Part shown: positions 15,890-24,827 of the stretch, in pieces | Layout: every line of letters starts with the position of its first letter | Position numbering within the stretch: the first letter of the stretch is position 1 | NCBI GenBank assembly: GCA_002491245.1 | Contig: DKVO01000004.1 | Span: forward strand, 1-64,000 | Direction of reading: 5' to 3' | Origin: Porphyromonadaceae bacterium UBA7176 | GTDB lineage: Bacteria > Bacteroidota > Bacteroidia > Bacteroidales > Muribaculaceae | Length of the DNA: 64,000 nt | Notes under the pieces: model-generated | The model's input: only the letters and a program-made list of their open reading frames with translations | Databases searched by the model: none | What the model was told of the DNA's origin: nothing | Program-made: the position numbers and the translations under genes

Positions 15890-18800
15890 ATGCAGAAATT
15901 TGTACATCTCCACGTCCACTCGCAGTATTCGCTTCTCGACGGATTGTCGACGATAGGCGGCCTTATCAAGAAGGCTGTCGCCGACGGCATGCCTGCGCTG
16001 GCGCTCACGGACCACGGCAATATGTTCGGGGCGAAGGAGTTTTTCAACGCTGTGAAGAAGCACAACGGGAAGGTGAAAGATGCTGTGAAGAAGGCTCAGG
16101 CGGCTCTCGAGGCTGCTGAGGCGTCGGGCGATGAGGCAGCTGTGGCTTCGGCGCGCGCGGCGGTGGAGAAGGAGCGGTCGCACTACCTGAAGCCTATCTT
16201 GGGCTGCGAGATGTATGTGGCCAAGGGCGACCTCCACAATCAGGGCGACCCGAAGGACAAGGGCTACCACCTGATAGTCTTAGCCAAGAACCAGAAGGGG
16301 TACAAGAACCTTATCAAGCTGGTGTCGAAGGCGTGGACGGAGGGTTTCTACTACCACGCGCGCACCGACCGCAAGGAGCTATATGAGCACCGCGAGGGGC
16401 TGATAGTGTGTTCGGCGTGTCTTGGCGGCGAGATACCGCGATTGCTGCGCGCCGGCGACGAGGAGGGTGCCGACAAGGCGGTGGCATGGTACAAGGAGAC
16501 TTTCGGCGACGACTACTATATTGAGCTTCAGCGCCACAAGGCCACCGTGACGCGAGCCAACCACGAGACTTACGAGATACAGCGCCAAGTGGAGCCTCAG
16601 CTGCTGGCGCTGGCAGAGAAATATGGCATCAAGGTGATAGCGACCAACGACTCGCACTTTATCAACGAGGATGATGCCGAGGCCCACGACCATCTGGTGT
16701 GTCTGAGCACGAACCGCAATGTGAACGACGAGAACAGGATGTTCTACACGAAGCAGGAGTGGTTCAAGACGAGCGCCGAGATGGAGCAGGTGTTCGGCGA
16801 CATGCCAGAGGTGCTTGCCAATACCGTCGAGATAGCCGGCAAGGTGGAGGAATACGATATCGACCATGCGCCTATCATGCCCAACTACGCTATCCCTGCC
16901 GACTTCGGCACAGAGGAGGAATACCGGAGCCGCATCACCGAGCAGGAGCTCTTCGAGGAGTTTACGCGCGACGAGAACGGCAACGAGATAATGAGCCCCG
17001 AGGAGGCGCACAAGAAGATAGAGAAACTGGGCGGCTACCAGAAGCTATACCGCATAAAATTTGAGGCCGACTATCTGCGCAAGATCACCTATGAGGGTGC
17101 TGCGCGGCGCTACGGCACGCCGCTGTCGGAGGAGGTCGACGACCGCATCCGCTTCGAGCTGCATATAATGAAGACGATGGGTTTCCCGGGCTACTTCCTT
17201 ATCGTGGAGGATTTTATCCGCGTGGGACGGTCGATGGGCGTGAGCATAGGCCCCGGCCGCGGTTCGGCTGCCGGCTCGGTGGTGGCCTACTGCCTTGGTA
17301 TCACGCAGGTGGACCCGTTGAAGTATGACCTCCTTTTCGAACGTTTCCTCAACCCCGACCGTATATCGCTGCCCGATATCGACGTGGACTTCGACGACGA
17401 CGGACGCGAGACGGTGCTAAACTATGTGACGGAGCGCTACGGGGCACCCAACGTGGCCCACATCATCACCTACGGCACGATGGCGGCTAAGTCGGCGATA
17501 AAGGATGTGGCTCGCGTGATGAGCCTGCCGATAGCCCTGTCGAACAAGCTCACCAAGCTCATACCACGGCACATGCCCATCGACCCAGAGAAAGACAAGG
17601 AGATGGACGCGTCGGTGGCCAACTGCATGAAATATGTGCCGGAGTTCAAGGACGAGATGGACCGCGACCCCCACGTGACGGAGCTGCTGACCTTCGCCGA
17701 CAAGCTCGAGGGGACGGTGCGCAACGTGGGCGTGCATGCCTGCGGTGTGATCATCTGCCGCGACGACGTGACCGACTGGGTGCCTGTGAGCACCGCCGCC
17801 GACAAGAACGGCGACCGCATACTTGTGACCCAATACGAGGGGCGCGTGATCGAAGACACGGGCCTTATCAAGATGGACTTCCTGGGTCTGAAGACCCTCT
17901 CGATCATCCGCGACGCGGTAGAGAACATCCGCCGGTCGCAGGGAGTGGAGGTCGATATCGACAACATTCCCATCGACGACCCCAAGACATATGCCCTCTA
18001 CTCGCGCGGCGCGACGGTGGGGACATTCCAGTTCGAGTCGCCGGGCATGCAGCGCTATCTGCGGCAACTGCAGCCGAGTGTGTTCGAAGACCTCATCGCC
18101 ATGAACGCCCTCTACCGCCCCGGCCCGATGGACAACATACCCGAGTTTATCGCACGCAAGCAGGGCGAGAAGAAAATAGAGTACGACATACCGGAGATGG
18201 AGACGTATCTCAAGGATACGTACGGCATCACGGTGTACCAGGAGCAGGTCATGCTCCTGTCGAGGCTGCTCGCCGGCTTCACCCGTGGCCAAAGCGACAC
18301 GCTGCGCAAGGCGATGGGCAAGAAGATGATAAGCAAGATGAACGAGCTGAAGGAGAAGTTTATGGACGGCGGCACTGCCCGTGGCCATAAAGCCGAAGTG
18401 CTCGAGAAGATATGGAGCGAATGGGAGAAATTCGCTTCCTACGCTTTCAACAAGAGCCATGCGACGTGTTACTCGTGGGTGGCTTTCCAGACCGGCTATC
18501 TCAAGGCCAACTATCCGGCCGAATATATGGCCGCCGTGCTGACCCGAAACCTCAACGATATCACCAAGCTCACGTTCTACATGGACGAATGCCGCGCTAT
18601 GGGTCTGGAAGTCAAGGGGCCTGATATCAACGAGTCGTTAGGGTCGTTCAACGTGAGCGCCCCAGGGGTGATACGCTTCGGCCTGACCGCCATCAAAGGC
18701 ATAGGCCCGGATGTGGTGAAAGCCATCATCGCCGCCAGAGAAGAGGGAGGCCCGTTCAAAGATATCTACGACTTTGTGGAGCGCGTGCCGGCGTCGGGCA

Positions 18801-19726
18801 TCAACAGGCGCGTGTTCGACAACCTTGTGTTGGCCGGGGCTTTCGACTGCTTCACAGGCGTGAAGCGCGAAGACCTGTCGGCGGAGGCCGGAAAACGTGG
18901 CGAGACAGTGTCGGAACAGCTTCTGCGCTACGGTGCCACGCGGCAGAACGAGGCCCGTCAGGCCGAGTTCTCGCTCTTCGGCTTCGACGACGAGAACATC
19001 CGCGAGGAAAGTCGCCCCAGAATACTGCCCATGCCGGCGTGGGACAACCTTACCAAGCTCAACAAAGAGCGCGAGCTTGTGGGCACATACCTGTCGGGCC
19101 ATCCGCTCGATCCCTACTGGCTCGAGGTGAAATACGGGGTGACGTGTACGGCGGTGGAGAAAAACGAGATAGACTCGGCGACGAAGCAGCTGTCGTTCGC
19201 CGGCATGATAGTGTCGGTCGAAGACCGCACGACACAGAGCGGCTTCAAGATGACCAACATCAAAATCGAAGACTACACCGGCACCACCGAGCTGACCCTC
19301 TTCGACAAGCAGCGCAAGGAGTACGACCGCCTGTGCCATGCCGGGCAGGGCGTGCTTGTGACAGGAGCATTCCGCGAGGTGACCAACCGCAACACCGGAG
19401 CCGTGTCGGTGCGCTTCAATGCCGAGCGTATCCAGAGCCTCGACGACATCAAGGGCCGTCTGGCCAAGGAGCTGACCGTCACCGTGGAGCCCGAGCAGGT
19501 GAGGCTTGTGGGCGAGGTGCTGGCCGAGCGCGATGCCGAGTGCAAGAAAGGCAAGAACCGGGGTCCGCAACCCGAGCCGGTGCCGGTCAACATCGACCTC
19601 TACTCGGCCGAGCACAGCCGCAAACTCCATTTCACCAGCCAGTTGCGCCTGCCGCTGACCCGTAAATTCCTCGAGGATCTCGAGGGTCAGGGCATAGCCT
19701 TCAACATCGTTACCGAACAAGTATAA
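15890..19726 (+). CDS. dnaE: DNA polymerase III subunit alpha
   Basis: Replicative polymerase catalytic subunit, 1278 residues. The N-terminal PHP domain begins FVHLHVHSQYSLLDGLST and contains an Ala/Glu/Lys-rich helical insertion at about residues 55-100, before the KPILGCEMYV strand, as usual in Bacteroidales DnaE. The polymerase active-site aspartates are in LPDIDVDFDDDGR, with GPGRGSAAGSVVAYC just before. Helix-hairpin-helix and OB domains follow in the C-terminal third (LSFAGMIVSVEDRTTQSGFK). The start matches the family. trxA follows 42 bases later. Confidence 0.98.
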   Translation: MQKFVHLHVHSQYSLLDGLSTIGGLIKKAVADGMPALALTDHGNMFGAKEFFNAVKKHNGKVKDAVKKAQAALEAAEASGDEAAVASARAAVEKERSHYLKPILGCEMYVAKGDLHNQGDPKDKGYHLIVLAKNQKGYKNLIKLVSKAWTEGFYYHARTDRKELYEHREGLIVCSACLGGEIPRLLRAGDEEGADKAVAWYKETFGDDYYIELQRHKATVTRANHETYEIQRQVEPQLLALAEKYGIKVIATNDSHFINEDDAEAHDHLVCLSTNRNVNDENRMFYTKQEWFKTSAEMEQVFGDMPEVLANTVEIAGKVEEYDIDHAPIMPNYAIPADFGTEEEYRSRITEQELFEEFTRDENGNEIMSPEEAHKKIEKLGGYQKLYRIKFEADYLRKITYEGAARRYGTPLSEEVDDRIRFELHIMKTMGFPGYFLIVEDFIRVGRSMGVSIGPGRGSAAGSVVAYCLGITQVDPLKYDLLFERFLNPDRISLPDIDVDFDDDGRETVLNYVTERYGAPNVAHIITYGTMAAKSAIKDVARVMSLPIALSNKLTKLIPRHMPIDPEKDKEMDASVANCMKYVPEFKDEMDRDPHVTELLTFADKLEGTVRNVGVHACGVIICRDDVTDWVPVSTAADKNGDRILVTQYEGRVIEDTGLIKMDFLGLKTLSIIRDAVENIRRSQGVEVDIDNIPIDDPKTYALYSRGATVGTFQFESPGMQRYLRQLQPSVFEDLIAMNALYRPGPMDNIPEFIARKQGEKKIEYDIPEMETYLKDTYGITVYQEQVMLLSRLLAGFTRGQSDTLRKAMGKKMISKMNELKEKFMDGGTARGHKAEVLEKIWSEWEKFASYAFNKSHATCYSWVAFQTGYLKANYPAEYMAAVLTRNLNDITKLTFYMDECRAMGLEVKGPDINESLGSFNVSAPGVIRFGLTAIKGIGPDVVKAIIAAREEGGPFKDIYDFVERVPASGINRRVFDNLVLAGAFDCFTGVKREDLSAEAGKRGETVSEQLLRYGATRQNEARQAEFSLFGFDDENIREESRPRILPMPAWDNLTKLNKERELVGTYLSGHPLDPYWLEVKYGVTCTAVEKNEIDSATKQLSFAGMIVSVEDRTTQSGFKMTNIKIEDYTGTTELTLFDKQRKEYDRLCHAGQGVLVTGAFREVTNRNTGAVSVRFNAERIQSLDDIKGRLAKELTVTVEPEQVRLVGEVLAERDAECKKGKNRGPQPEPVPVNIDLYSAEHSRKLHFTSQLRLPLTRKFLEDLEGQGIAFNIVTEQV

Positions 19727-19768
19727 CATTCACGACATTATTATCAATATATTACCGCTATATTAATT

Positions 19769-20086
19769 ATGGAAATCACAGACGAGAATATCAACGAACT
19801 CATCGCTTCAGGTAAACCCTTGGTAGTAGACTTCTGGGCCACATGGTGCGGCCCGTGCATGGCAATGGCCCCCGTGGTCGAGCAAGTAGCCGGCGAGTAT
19901 GAAGGCCGTGCGATCGTAGGCAAATATAACTGCGACGAAAACAGCGACTTCGCCACCGAATGCGGCATCCGTAGCCTGCCTACCCTGCTCTTCTTCAAAG
20001 ACGGCAAGAAAACCGACCTGCGCCTTGTGGGCGGCCAGAAAGCCGAGGCTATCCGCGCCAAAATCGACGAGCTTCTGGCACTGTAA
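19769..20086 (+). CDS. trxA: Thioredoxin
   Basis: A small 105-residue dithiol reductase with active site WATWCGPCM (C27, C30) and the cis-proline segment IRSLPTLLFF. There is no signal peptide, so it is cytoplasmic. It lies just after dnaE and 10 bases before nnr, and probably belongs to that run. Confidence 0.95.
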   Translation: MEITDENINELIASGKPLVVDFWATWCGPCMAMAPVVEQVAGEYEGRAIVGKYNCDENSDFATECGIRSLPTLLFFKDGKKTDLRLVGGQKAEAIRAKIDELLAL

Positions 20087-20096
20087 ATAAGAGCGG

Positions 20097-21701
20097 ATGA
20101 AGAACATCTACACACCGGCAGATATCGAACGCATCACCGAGGCTACCATAGGCTCGGCGGCCGAAATCGAGGCTATGGCCCCGGCTCAGCAGTCGAGGGA
20201 GTACGAACGGCGTGCGGCTTTCATCGCCACCGTCGGCGAGCAAGTGGCCGCCGAGGTTGAGGCCATGCGCGCCGGACGTGAGGTGCTCGTCTTTGCCGGC
20301 GACGGCCTCTGCGGTGCCTATGCCCTGGAGAGCGCCCTCGAGCTCTACCGCCGTGGTTGTGGCGTGAAAGTGGTGCTCTTCAACATCGGCGGCAACCTGC
20401 TGTCGGCCGACACTGTGGCCGCGCGCGACCGCTTCGTGGCCGCGGCCCCGGCCGGTTCGCTCGAAGAAGTGGTGAACCCCGGCCCGGGATGCTTCGAGAT
20501 GCCAGTTTTAGGCAAGGACAAGCTTGTGGTCGACGGTATCTTCGGCAGCGAATACCGCAAACCGCTCCGTGGCGGCTATCAGGCCGTGGCTCGCTATATC
20601 AACGAGAGCGAGGCCGAGGTGGTATCGATAGACCTGCCCTCAGGCATGACAACCGACCTGTCGGTGGGTATGGTCAACCGCAATATCATACACGCCGACG
20701 TCACCCTGGCCCTCATCGGCCCGACGCTGGCATTCTTCATGCCCGAAAACGCCGAGCTGATAGGCCGGTGGAAGGTGTTGCCCGTGGCTTTCGACGACGA
20801 AGCGATGCGCCGCACACGCTGCACAAGCCGTGTGCTCGACGCCCGTGGAGTGCGCTCGGTGATGCCTCGTCGCTCGCCGGTGGTGTCGAAAGCCGACCTC
20901 GGCGACGCCCTGATTTTCGCCGGCAGCTACGGTATGCTCGGCGCTGCCGTCCTCGCCACGCGCGCTGCCACACGCTCGGGCTGCGGCAAGGTGACGTGCC
21001 ACGGGCCGCGCTGCGCATTCTTCGTGATGCAGACAGCAGTGCCATCGGCCATGTTCACCACCGACGGCGCCGACGCCGACATCCAGTTTTTTGAAAATCC
21101 GCGCGACTGCGACGGCGTCGCCATCGGTCCGGGCATAGGCACGGGCGATGCCACGGCCGACGCCCTCGGCGCGTTCCTGAAGAGCTGCTATGCGGCCAAG
21201 AAACCGCTCGTCCTCGACGCCGACGCCCTCAACATCATCGCCGCCCGTCCCGAGTTGCTCGACTTCATACCTCCGCGGTCGGTGCTCACTCCGCACGCCG
21301 GAGAGTTCGACCGCCTTTTCGGCGCCCAGAACAGCCACGGCACACGCACGCTCATGGCCCTCGAAATTGCCCGTCGCTACAGCATCGTGATCGTGCTCAA
21401 AGGTCCCAAGACACTGACAGTGTGGCCCGACGGCTCGATACTGGTCAACTCGTCGGGCACCGAGGCATTGGCTACAGCCGGCAGCGGCGACGTGCTCACG
21501 GGCCTCCTCGCCGGCCTTCTCGCCCAGAAAATCATGCCCGAAATCGCCGCTGCGATAGGCGTGTATATCCACGGCGTCGCCGGCCGCATAGCCGCCCGTA
21601 CGTGCGGTATCCAGGGAACCACGGCCGAAGATATAGCCGACGCCCTCGGCCCGGCTATCGACACCATACTTAATCCGCGCCCCGGAGGCGCCCAAAACTA
21701 A
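20097..21701 (+). CDS. nnr: Bifunctional NAD(P)H-hydrate epimerase/dehydratase
   Basis: Repairs hydrated NAD(P)H. The 534-residue protein fuses a YjeF N-terminal epimerase-like domain (about 1-235) to an ADP/ATP-dependent dehydratase domain (about 255-530). The dehydratase motifs are good: VLDADALN, VLTPHAGEF, LKGPKT and TAGSGDVLTGLLAGLL. The epimerase half keeps VDGIFGSEYRKPLRGG and SIDLPSG, but the usual GNNGGDG nucleotide loop is replaced by VFAGDGLCGAYAL, so epimerase activity may be altered or lost. Tightly packed with trxA and a DUF4831 gene. Confidence 0.92.
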   Translation: MKNIYTPADIERITEATIGSAAEIEAMAPAQQSREYERRAAFIATVGEQVAAEVEAMRAGREVLVFAGDGLCGAYALESALELYRRGCGVKVVLFNIGGNLLSADTVAARDRFVAAAPAGSLEEVVNPGPGCFEMPVLGKDKLVVDGIFGSEYRKPLRGGYQAVARYINESEAEVVSIDLPSGMTTDLSVGMVNRNIIHADVTLALIGPTLAFFMPENAELIGRWKVLPVAFDDEAMRRTRCTSRVLDARGVRSVMPRRSPVVSKADLGDALIFAGSYGMLGAAVLATRAATRSGCGKVTCHGPRCAFFVMQTAVPSAMFTTDGADADIQFFENPRDCDGVAIGPGIGTGDATADALGAFLKSCYAAKKPLVLDADALNIIAARPELLDFIPPRSVLTPHAGEFDRLFGAQNSHGTRTLMALEIARRYSIVIVLKGPKTLTVWPDGSILVNSSGTEALATAGSGDVLTGLLAGLLAQKIMPEIAAAIGVYIHGVAGRIAARTCGIQGTTAEDIADALGPAIDTILNPRPGGAQN

Positions 21702-21706
21702 GAGCT

Positions 21707-22798
21707 ATGACACTACGCAACATCATCATTGCCACCTTAGCAGTCGCAGCCACGACGGTATGCGGAGCTCAGACCTCGCAGAAGATAACCGCCGGCAAAG
21801 CCAACGAGTACGGACTCGTGTACACCCTGCCGCAGACGGCGCTCGACATCTATATCGAGGCCGAAGTGACTGAGAGCCACCCCGGCCAGTTCTACAACTA
21901 TGCCCGGCGCCACCTCGGCATCACCGATGCCGTGACCGACGACAGCCGCTCGGCACGTGTGACGGGAGCCATTATCGTTCCGCGCGGCATTCCCGATCCG
22001 GGCAAGCGCTACACTGCCCAGTTCAAACCGGGCCAGACTGCATATATCCTCCTGACCGACAATGATATGCCGATGGCGATCAATGCCGAAGCTGGCACCG
22101 GCGACGATGCACCGGCGATACCGGCGGCACGTCCGGCAGCTCCGTCGCCCCTCGAGGGCGAAGCCGCGCGCCAGGCCGTCACGGCAGAGATGGCACGCAG
22201 CGCGTCGGTGTCGAAAAAGGCAGAGCTCGCCGCCCAGCGCATCTTCGAACTGCGCGAGACACGCAGTGACATCCTCTCGGGCCAGGCCGACAACCCACCG
22301 GCCGACGGCGACGCCATGAAACTTGTCCTCGACAACCTCGCGGCTCAGGAAGCTGCCCTGACAGCTATGTTTGCCGGCACCACAAGCACGCGCACCGAAG
22401 TGCGGCGCTACACTCTCGTGCCCGACAGCAGCGATATCAGCGGCCGCGTAATCGCACGACTGTCGGCCGTCGACGGCCTTGTCGATGCCGACAACCTCGC
22501 AGGCTCGCCCATCACCGTCGACCTCAAGGTGATCGAACAGGGAATGCTGCCTGTCAACGAGAAAGGAGAGGTCAAGACCTTCCCCAAAGGTGGCGTGGCC
22601 TACAACATCCCCGGCAGTGCAGCCGTGAGCGTGAGCTTCGACGGCTCTCAGATAGCGTCAGGACAATTCCCGTTGGCACAGCTCGGTATCGTATTCGGCA
22701 TCAATCCGGCCCTGTTTACCGACCGTAAGGCACCCTACAAGGCTATTTTCGACACCACCACCGGCGCAGTCACCGAACTCGCGCCCATGACAGAATAA
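21707..22798 (+). CDS. DUF4831 family secreted protein
   Basis: The 363-residue protein has a signal peptide (about residues 1-21, ending CGAQ) and the family opening GLVYTLPQTALDIYIEAEV, then QFYNYARRHLGI. An Ala/Pro-rich stretch at about 125-155 splits the sequence. DUF4831 is a Bacteroidota family of unknown function; no catalytic motif is seen. It starts five bases after nnr and ends seven bases before the rhomboid gene. Confidence 0.8.
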   Translation: MTLRNIIIATLAVAATTVCGAQTSQKITAGKANEYGLVYTLPQTALDIYIEAEVTESHPGQFYNYARRHLGITDAVTDDSRSARVTGAIIVPRGIPDPGKRYTAQFKPGQTAYILLTDNDMPMAINAEAGTGDDAPAIPAARPAAPSPLEGEAARQAVTAEMARSASVSKKAELAAQRIFELRETRSDILSGQADNPPADGDAMKLVLDNLAAQEAALTAMFAGTTSTRTEVRRYTLVPDSSDISGRVIARLSAVDGLVDADNLAGSPITVDLKVIEQGMLPVNEKGEVKTFPKGGVAYNIPGSAAVSVSFDGSQIASGQFPLAQLGIVFGINPALFTDRKAPYKAIFDTTTGAVTELAPMTE

Positions 22799-22805
22799 CA
22801 ACGAC

Positions 22806-23561
22806 ATGTATCCTTCCCGTCAGTCATTCTTCCAGAACATACCGCCGGTTGTCAAAAACCTGCTGATAATCAACGTGCTCATCTGGGCATTCATGGCACT
22901 GCTGCCTGCGGCGGAGAGTTTCTTCGACCGCAATCTGGCGCTCTACTACTTCTCCTCACCGGCGTTCAAGCCTTTCCAACTGTTCTCGTACATGTTCCTC
23001 CACGGAGGTTTCATGCATCTGTTTTTCAACATGTTCGCGTTGGTGATGTTCGGCCGCACGATAGAGATGACAATGGGCTCGGCCCGTTTTCTGTTCTACT
23101 ACATCACCTGCGGCATATGCGCCGCATTAGTGCAGATGGGCGTGTTCGCCATCTACATCAACAACCTTGAGGGCATCCTGCCGGCCGATGCCGCCAATGA
23201 AGCCATCAACCGCGGCTTCGACCTCATACAGAATGGCTACAACTTCCAAGACCCCGACCTCGCAAGGCTCAACGCCTTTGTCAATACTCCGATGGTCGGC
23301 GCATCGGGCGCTATCTACGGCGTGCTCCTCGCCTTCGGTTTCCTCTTCCCCAACATTCCTGTCTATATCTTCTTCATACCCGTGCCTATCAAAGCCAAGT
23401 GGCTCATAATAGGTTATTTCGTGCTCGAACTTCTATATGGTGTATCAGGTTCGGCCGACGGTGTGGCCCACTTCGCCCATCTCGGAGGCATGATATTCGG
23501 CTTCCTGTTGCTGCGCTACTGGAAGAAGAAAGGAGTCTTCGGCAACCACTGGTTTTTCTAA
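22806..23561 (+). CDS. Rhomboid family intramembrane serine protease
   Basis: A 251-residue polytopic membrane protein. The catalytic serine is in MVGASGAIYG (S167), the partner histidine in VAHFAHLGGMI (H225), and the conserved HGGFMHLFFNMFALV segment (66-80) is present, so the active site looks complete. Between the third and fourth helices is an expanded loop (about 117-162). Its substrate is unknown. It sits 15 bases before a membrane-anchored EEP enzyme. Confidence 0.93.
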   Translation: MYPSRQSFFQNIPPVVKNLLIINVLIWAFMALLPAAESFFDRNLALYYFSSPAFKPFQLFSYMFLHGGFMHLFFNMFALVMFGRTIEMTMGSARFLFYYITCGICAALVQMGVFAIYINNLEGILPADAANEAINRGFDLIQNGYNFQDPDLARLNAFVNTPMVGASGAIYGVLLAFGFLFPNIPVYIFFIPVPIKAKWLIIGYFVLELLYGVSGSADGVAHFAHLGGMIFGFLLLRYWKKKGVFGNHWFF

Positions 23562-23576
23562 ACAGGCCGGCACAGC

Positions 23577-24692
23577 ATGGGGCGCGGACGCAAGACCAAA
23601 GATACGCAGCCGGCGAAAAAACGCCGGCCGGCATGGCAGCGCGCCCTGCGGTGGCTCACCTTCTTGATCGACATCGCCGTAGTGGCCGCCCTTATGCTTA
23701 CGGGCTATGCCGGCAACGTGTCGCCGCTGGCCCACAGCGCATGGTGGGGTGTGCTTCCGATGGGTTTCCCGATAGTTTTCTGGATTGCTGCCACACTGAT
23801 GCTACTGCAGATGTTCTGGTTCCGGCGTGGCGCGGCAGTGCTCGCATTGGGCTTTGTGGCCTGCGGAGGGCCGTCATTGACCTATTTCCCCCTCAATATC
23901 GGCACCCCCAAAGCCCCTGCCGGAGCGGAAGAACTGAGACTACTTACCTACAACACGCGCACATTTGCGCTCTGCGATCCAGGCAACCCTGGAGTGGCGG
24001 AGTATATACTGACGACAGACGCCGACATCGTAGCACTCCAAGAAAGTCACCGTATGCTGCCGCCACATGCCGATGGAGCTACCATAGCCCTTGCCGACAG
24101 CATCCGCGCACGATATCCGCATATAAGCTTCGGAGGTTCTACCGGAAGCCAGGCTGTGCTATCGAAGTATCCCATCGAGCAGATACACCTCGACGTGTCG
24201 AAAGCGAGCTTCCACAACGGCGATATATCGGCCTACCGCGTCACGTTGCCGTCGGGACGGAGGATAGCGGTGTTTAATGTGCATATGCAGTCGTTCTCGC
24301 TCGCCAAGACCAATCTGCGCCGCGCAGCCGACAGTGATACCGGCCGGCGCGAGGTAATCGACAAACTGCTCGACGCGGCCCCCAACCGTGCCCGTCAGGT
24401 CAATAAACTGCATCAGTGGCTACGCCTCTACGGAGGGCCCGATGTGATAATCGCCGGTGACTTCAACGACGTGCAGGGCTGCTATGCAATCCGTTCGCTG
24501 GCCGATGCCGGCTTTGCAAGCGTCTATCCTCAAATAGGCCTGGGCCCGATGATAACATTCAACGACCGCCGGCTCTATTTCTGTATCGACCATGTGCTCT
24601 ACCGGGGTTCGCTGAAGCCGCTCGGACTCAAACGCGGCAACATCAAGGCATCCGACCACTATCCGCTCACCGTCCGCTTCGCAGTGGAGTAG
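23577..24692 (+). CDS. Membrane-anchored endonuclease/exonuclease/phosphatase family protein
   Basis: The 371-residue product has a basic N-terminus (GRGRKTKDTQPAKKRR), three hydrophobic helices between about residues 25 and 100, and a C-terminal EEP catalytic domain. Motifs include LLTYNTRTF, IVALQESHRM (metal Glu), VFNVHMQSFS, IAGDFNDVQG and a terminal SDHYPLTVRF. The catalytic domain is probably periplasmic. It may act on nucleic acids or phosphoinositide-like substrates; the sequence does not decide. Confidence 0.88.
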   Translation: MGRGRKTKDTQPAKKRRPAWQRALRWLTFLIDIAVVAALMLTGYAGNVSPLAHSAWWGVLPMGFPIVFWIAATLMLLQMFWFRRGAAVLALGFVACGGPSLTYFPLNIGTPKAPAGAEELRLLTYNTRTFALCDPGNPGVAEYILTTDADIVALQESHRMLPPHADGATIALADSIRARYPHISFGGSTGSQAVLSKYPIEQIHLDVSKASFHNGDISAYRVTLPSGRRIAVFNVHMQSFSLAKTNLRRAADSDTGRREVIDKLLDAAPNRARQVNKLHQWLRLYGGPDVIIAGDFNDVQGCYAIRSLADAGFASVYPQIGLGPMITFNDRRLYFCIDHVLYRGSLKPLGLKRGNIKASDHYPLTVRFAVE

Positions 24693-24773
24693 GTCTGCAT
24701 CAGCGTGCTGCACACGCCAGCACAGACTGAACCTAAGGTCTCAGAGAATAGAATGCGGCAAAAGAAAAATAAT

Positions 24774-24805
24774 TTTGGTTTGCTATCGACTTATTCGTAT
24801 CTTTG
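24774..24805 (+). promoter_or_regulatory. Bacteroidota promoter for the DUF6377 regulator
   Basis: TTTG (24774-24777), 20 bases, then TATCTTTG (24798-24805), matching consensus and spacing. The ATG is 22 bases downstream. Confidence 0.8.
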
Positions 24806-24827
24806 CAGTACCTAAACCTACCGCCCC

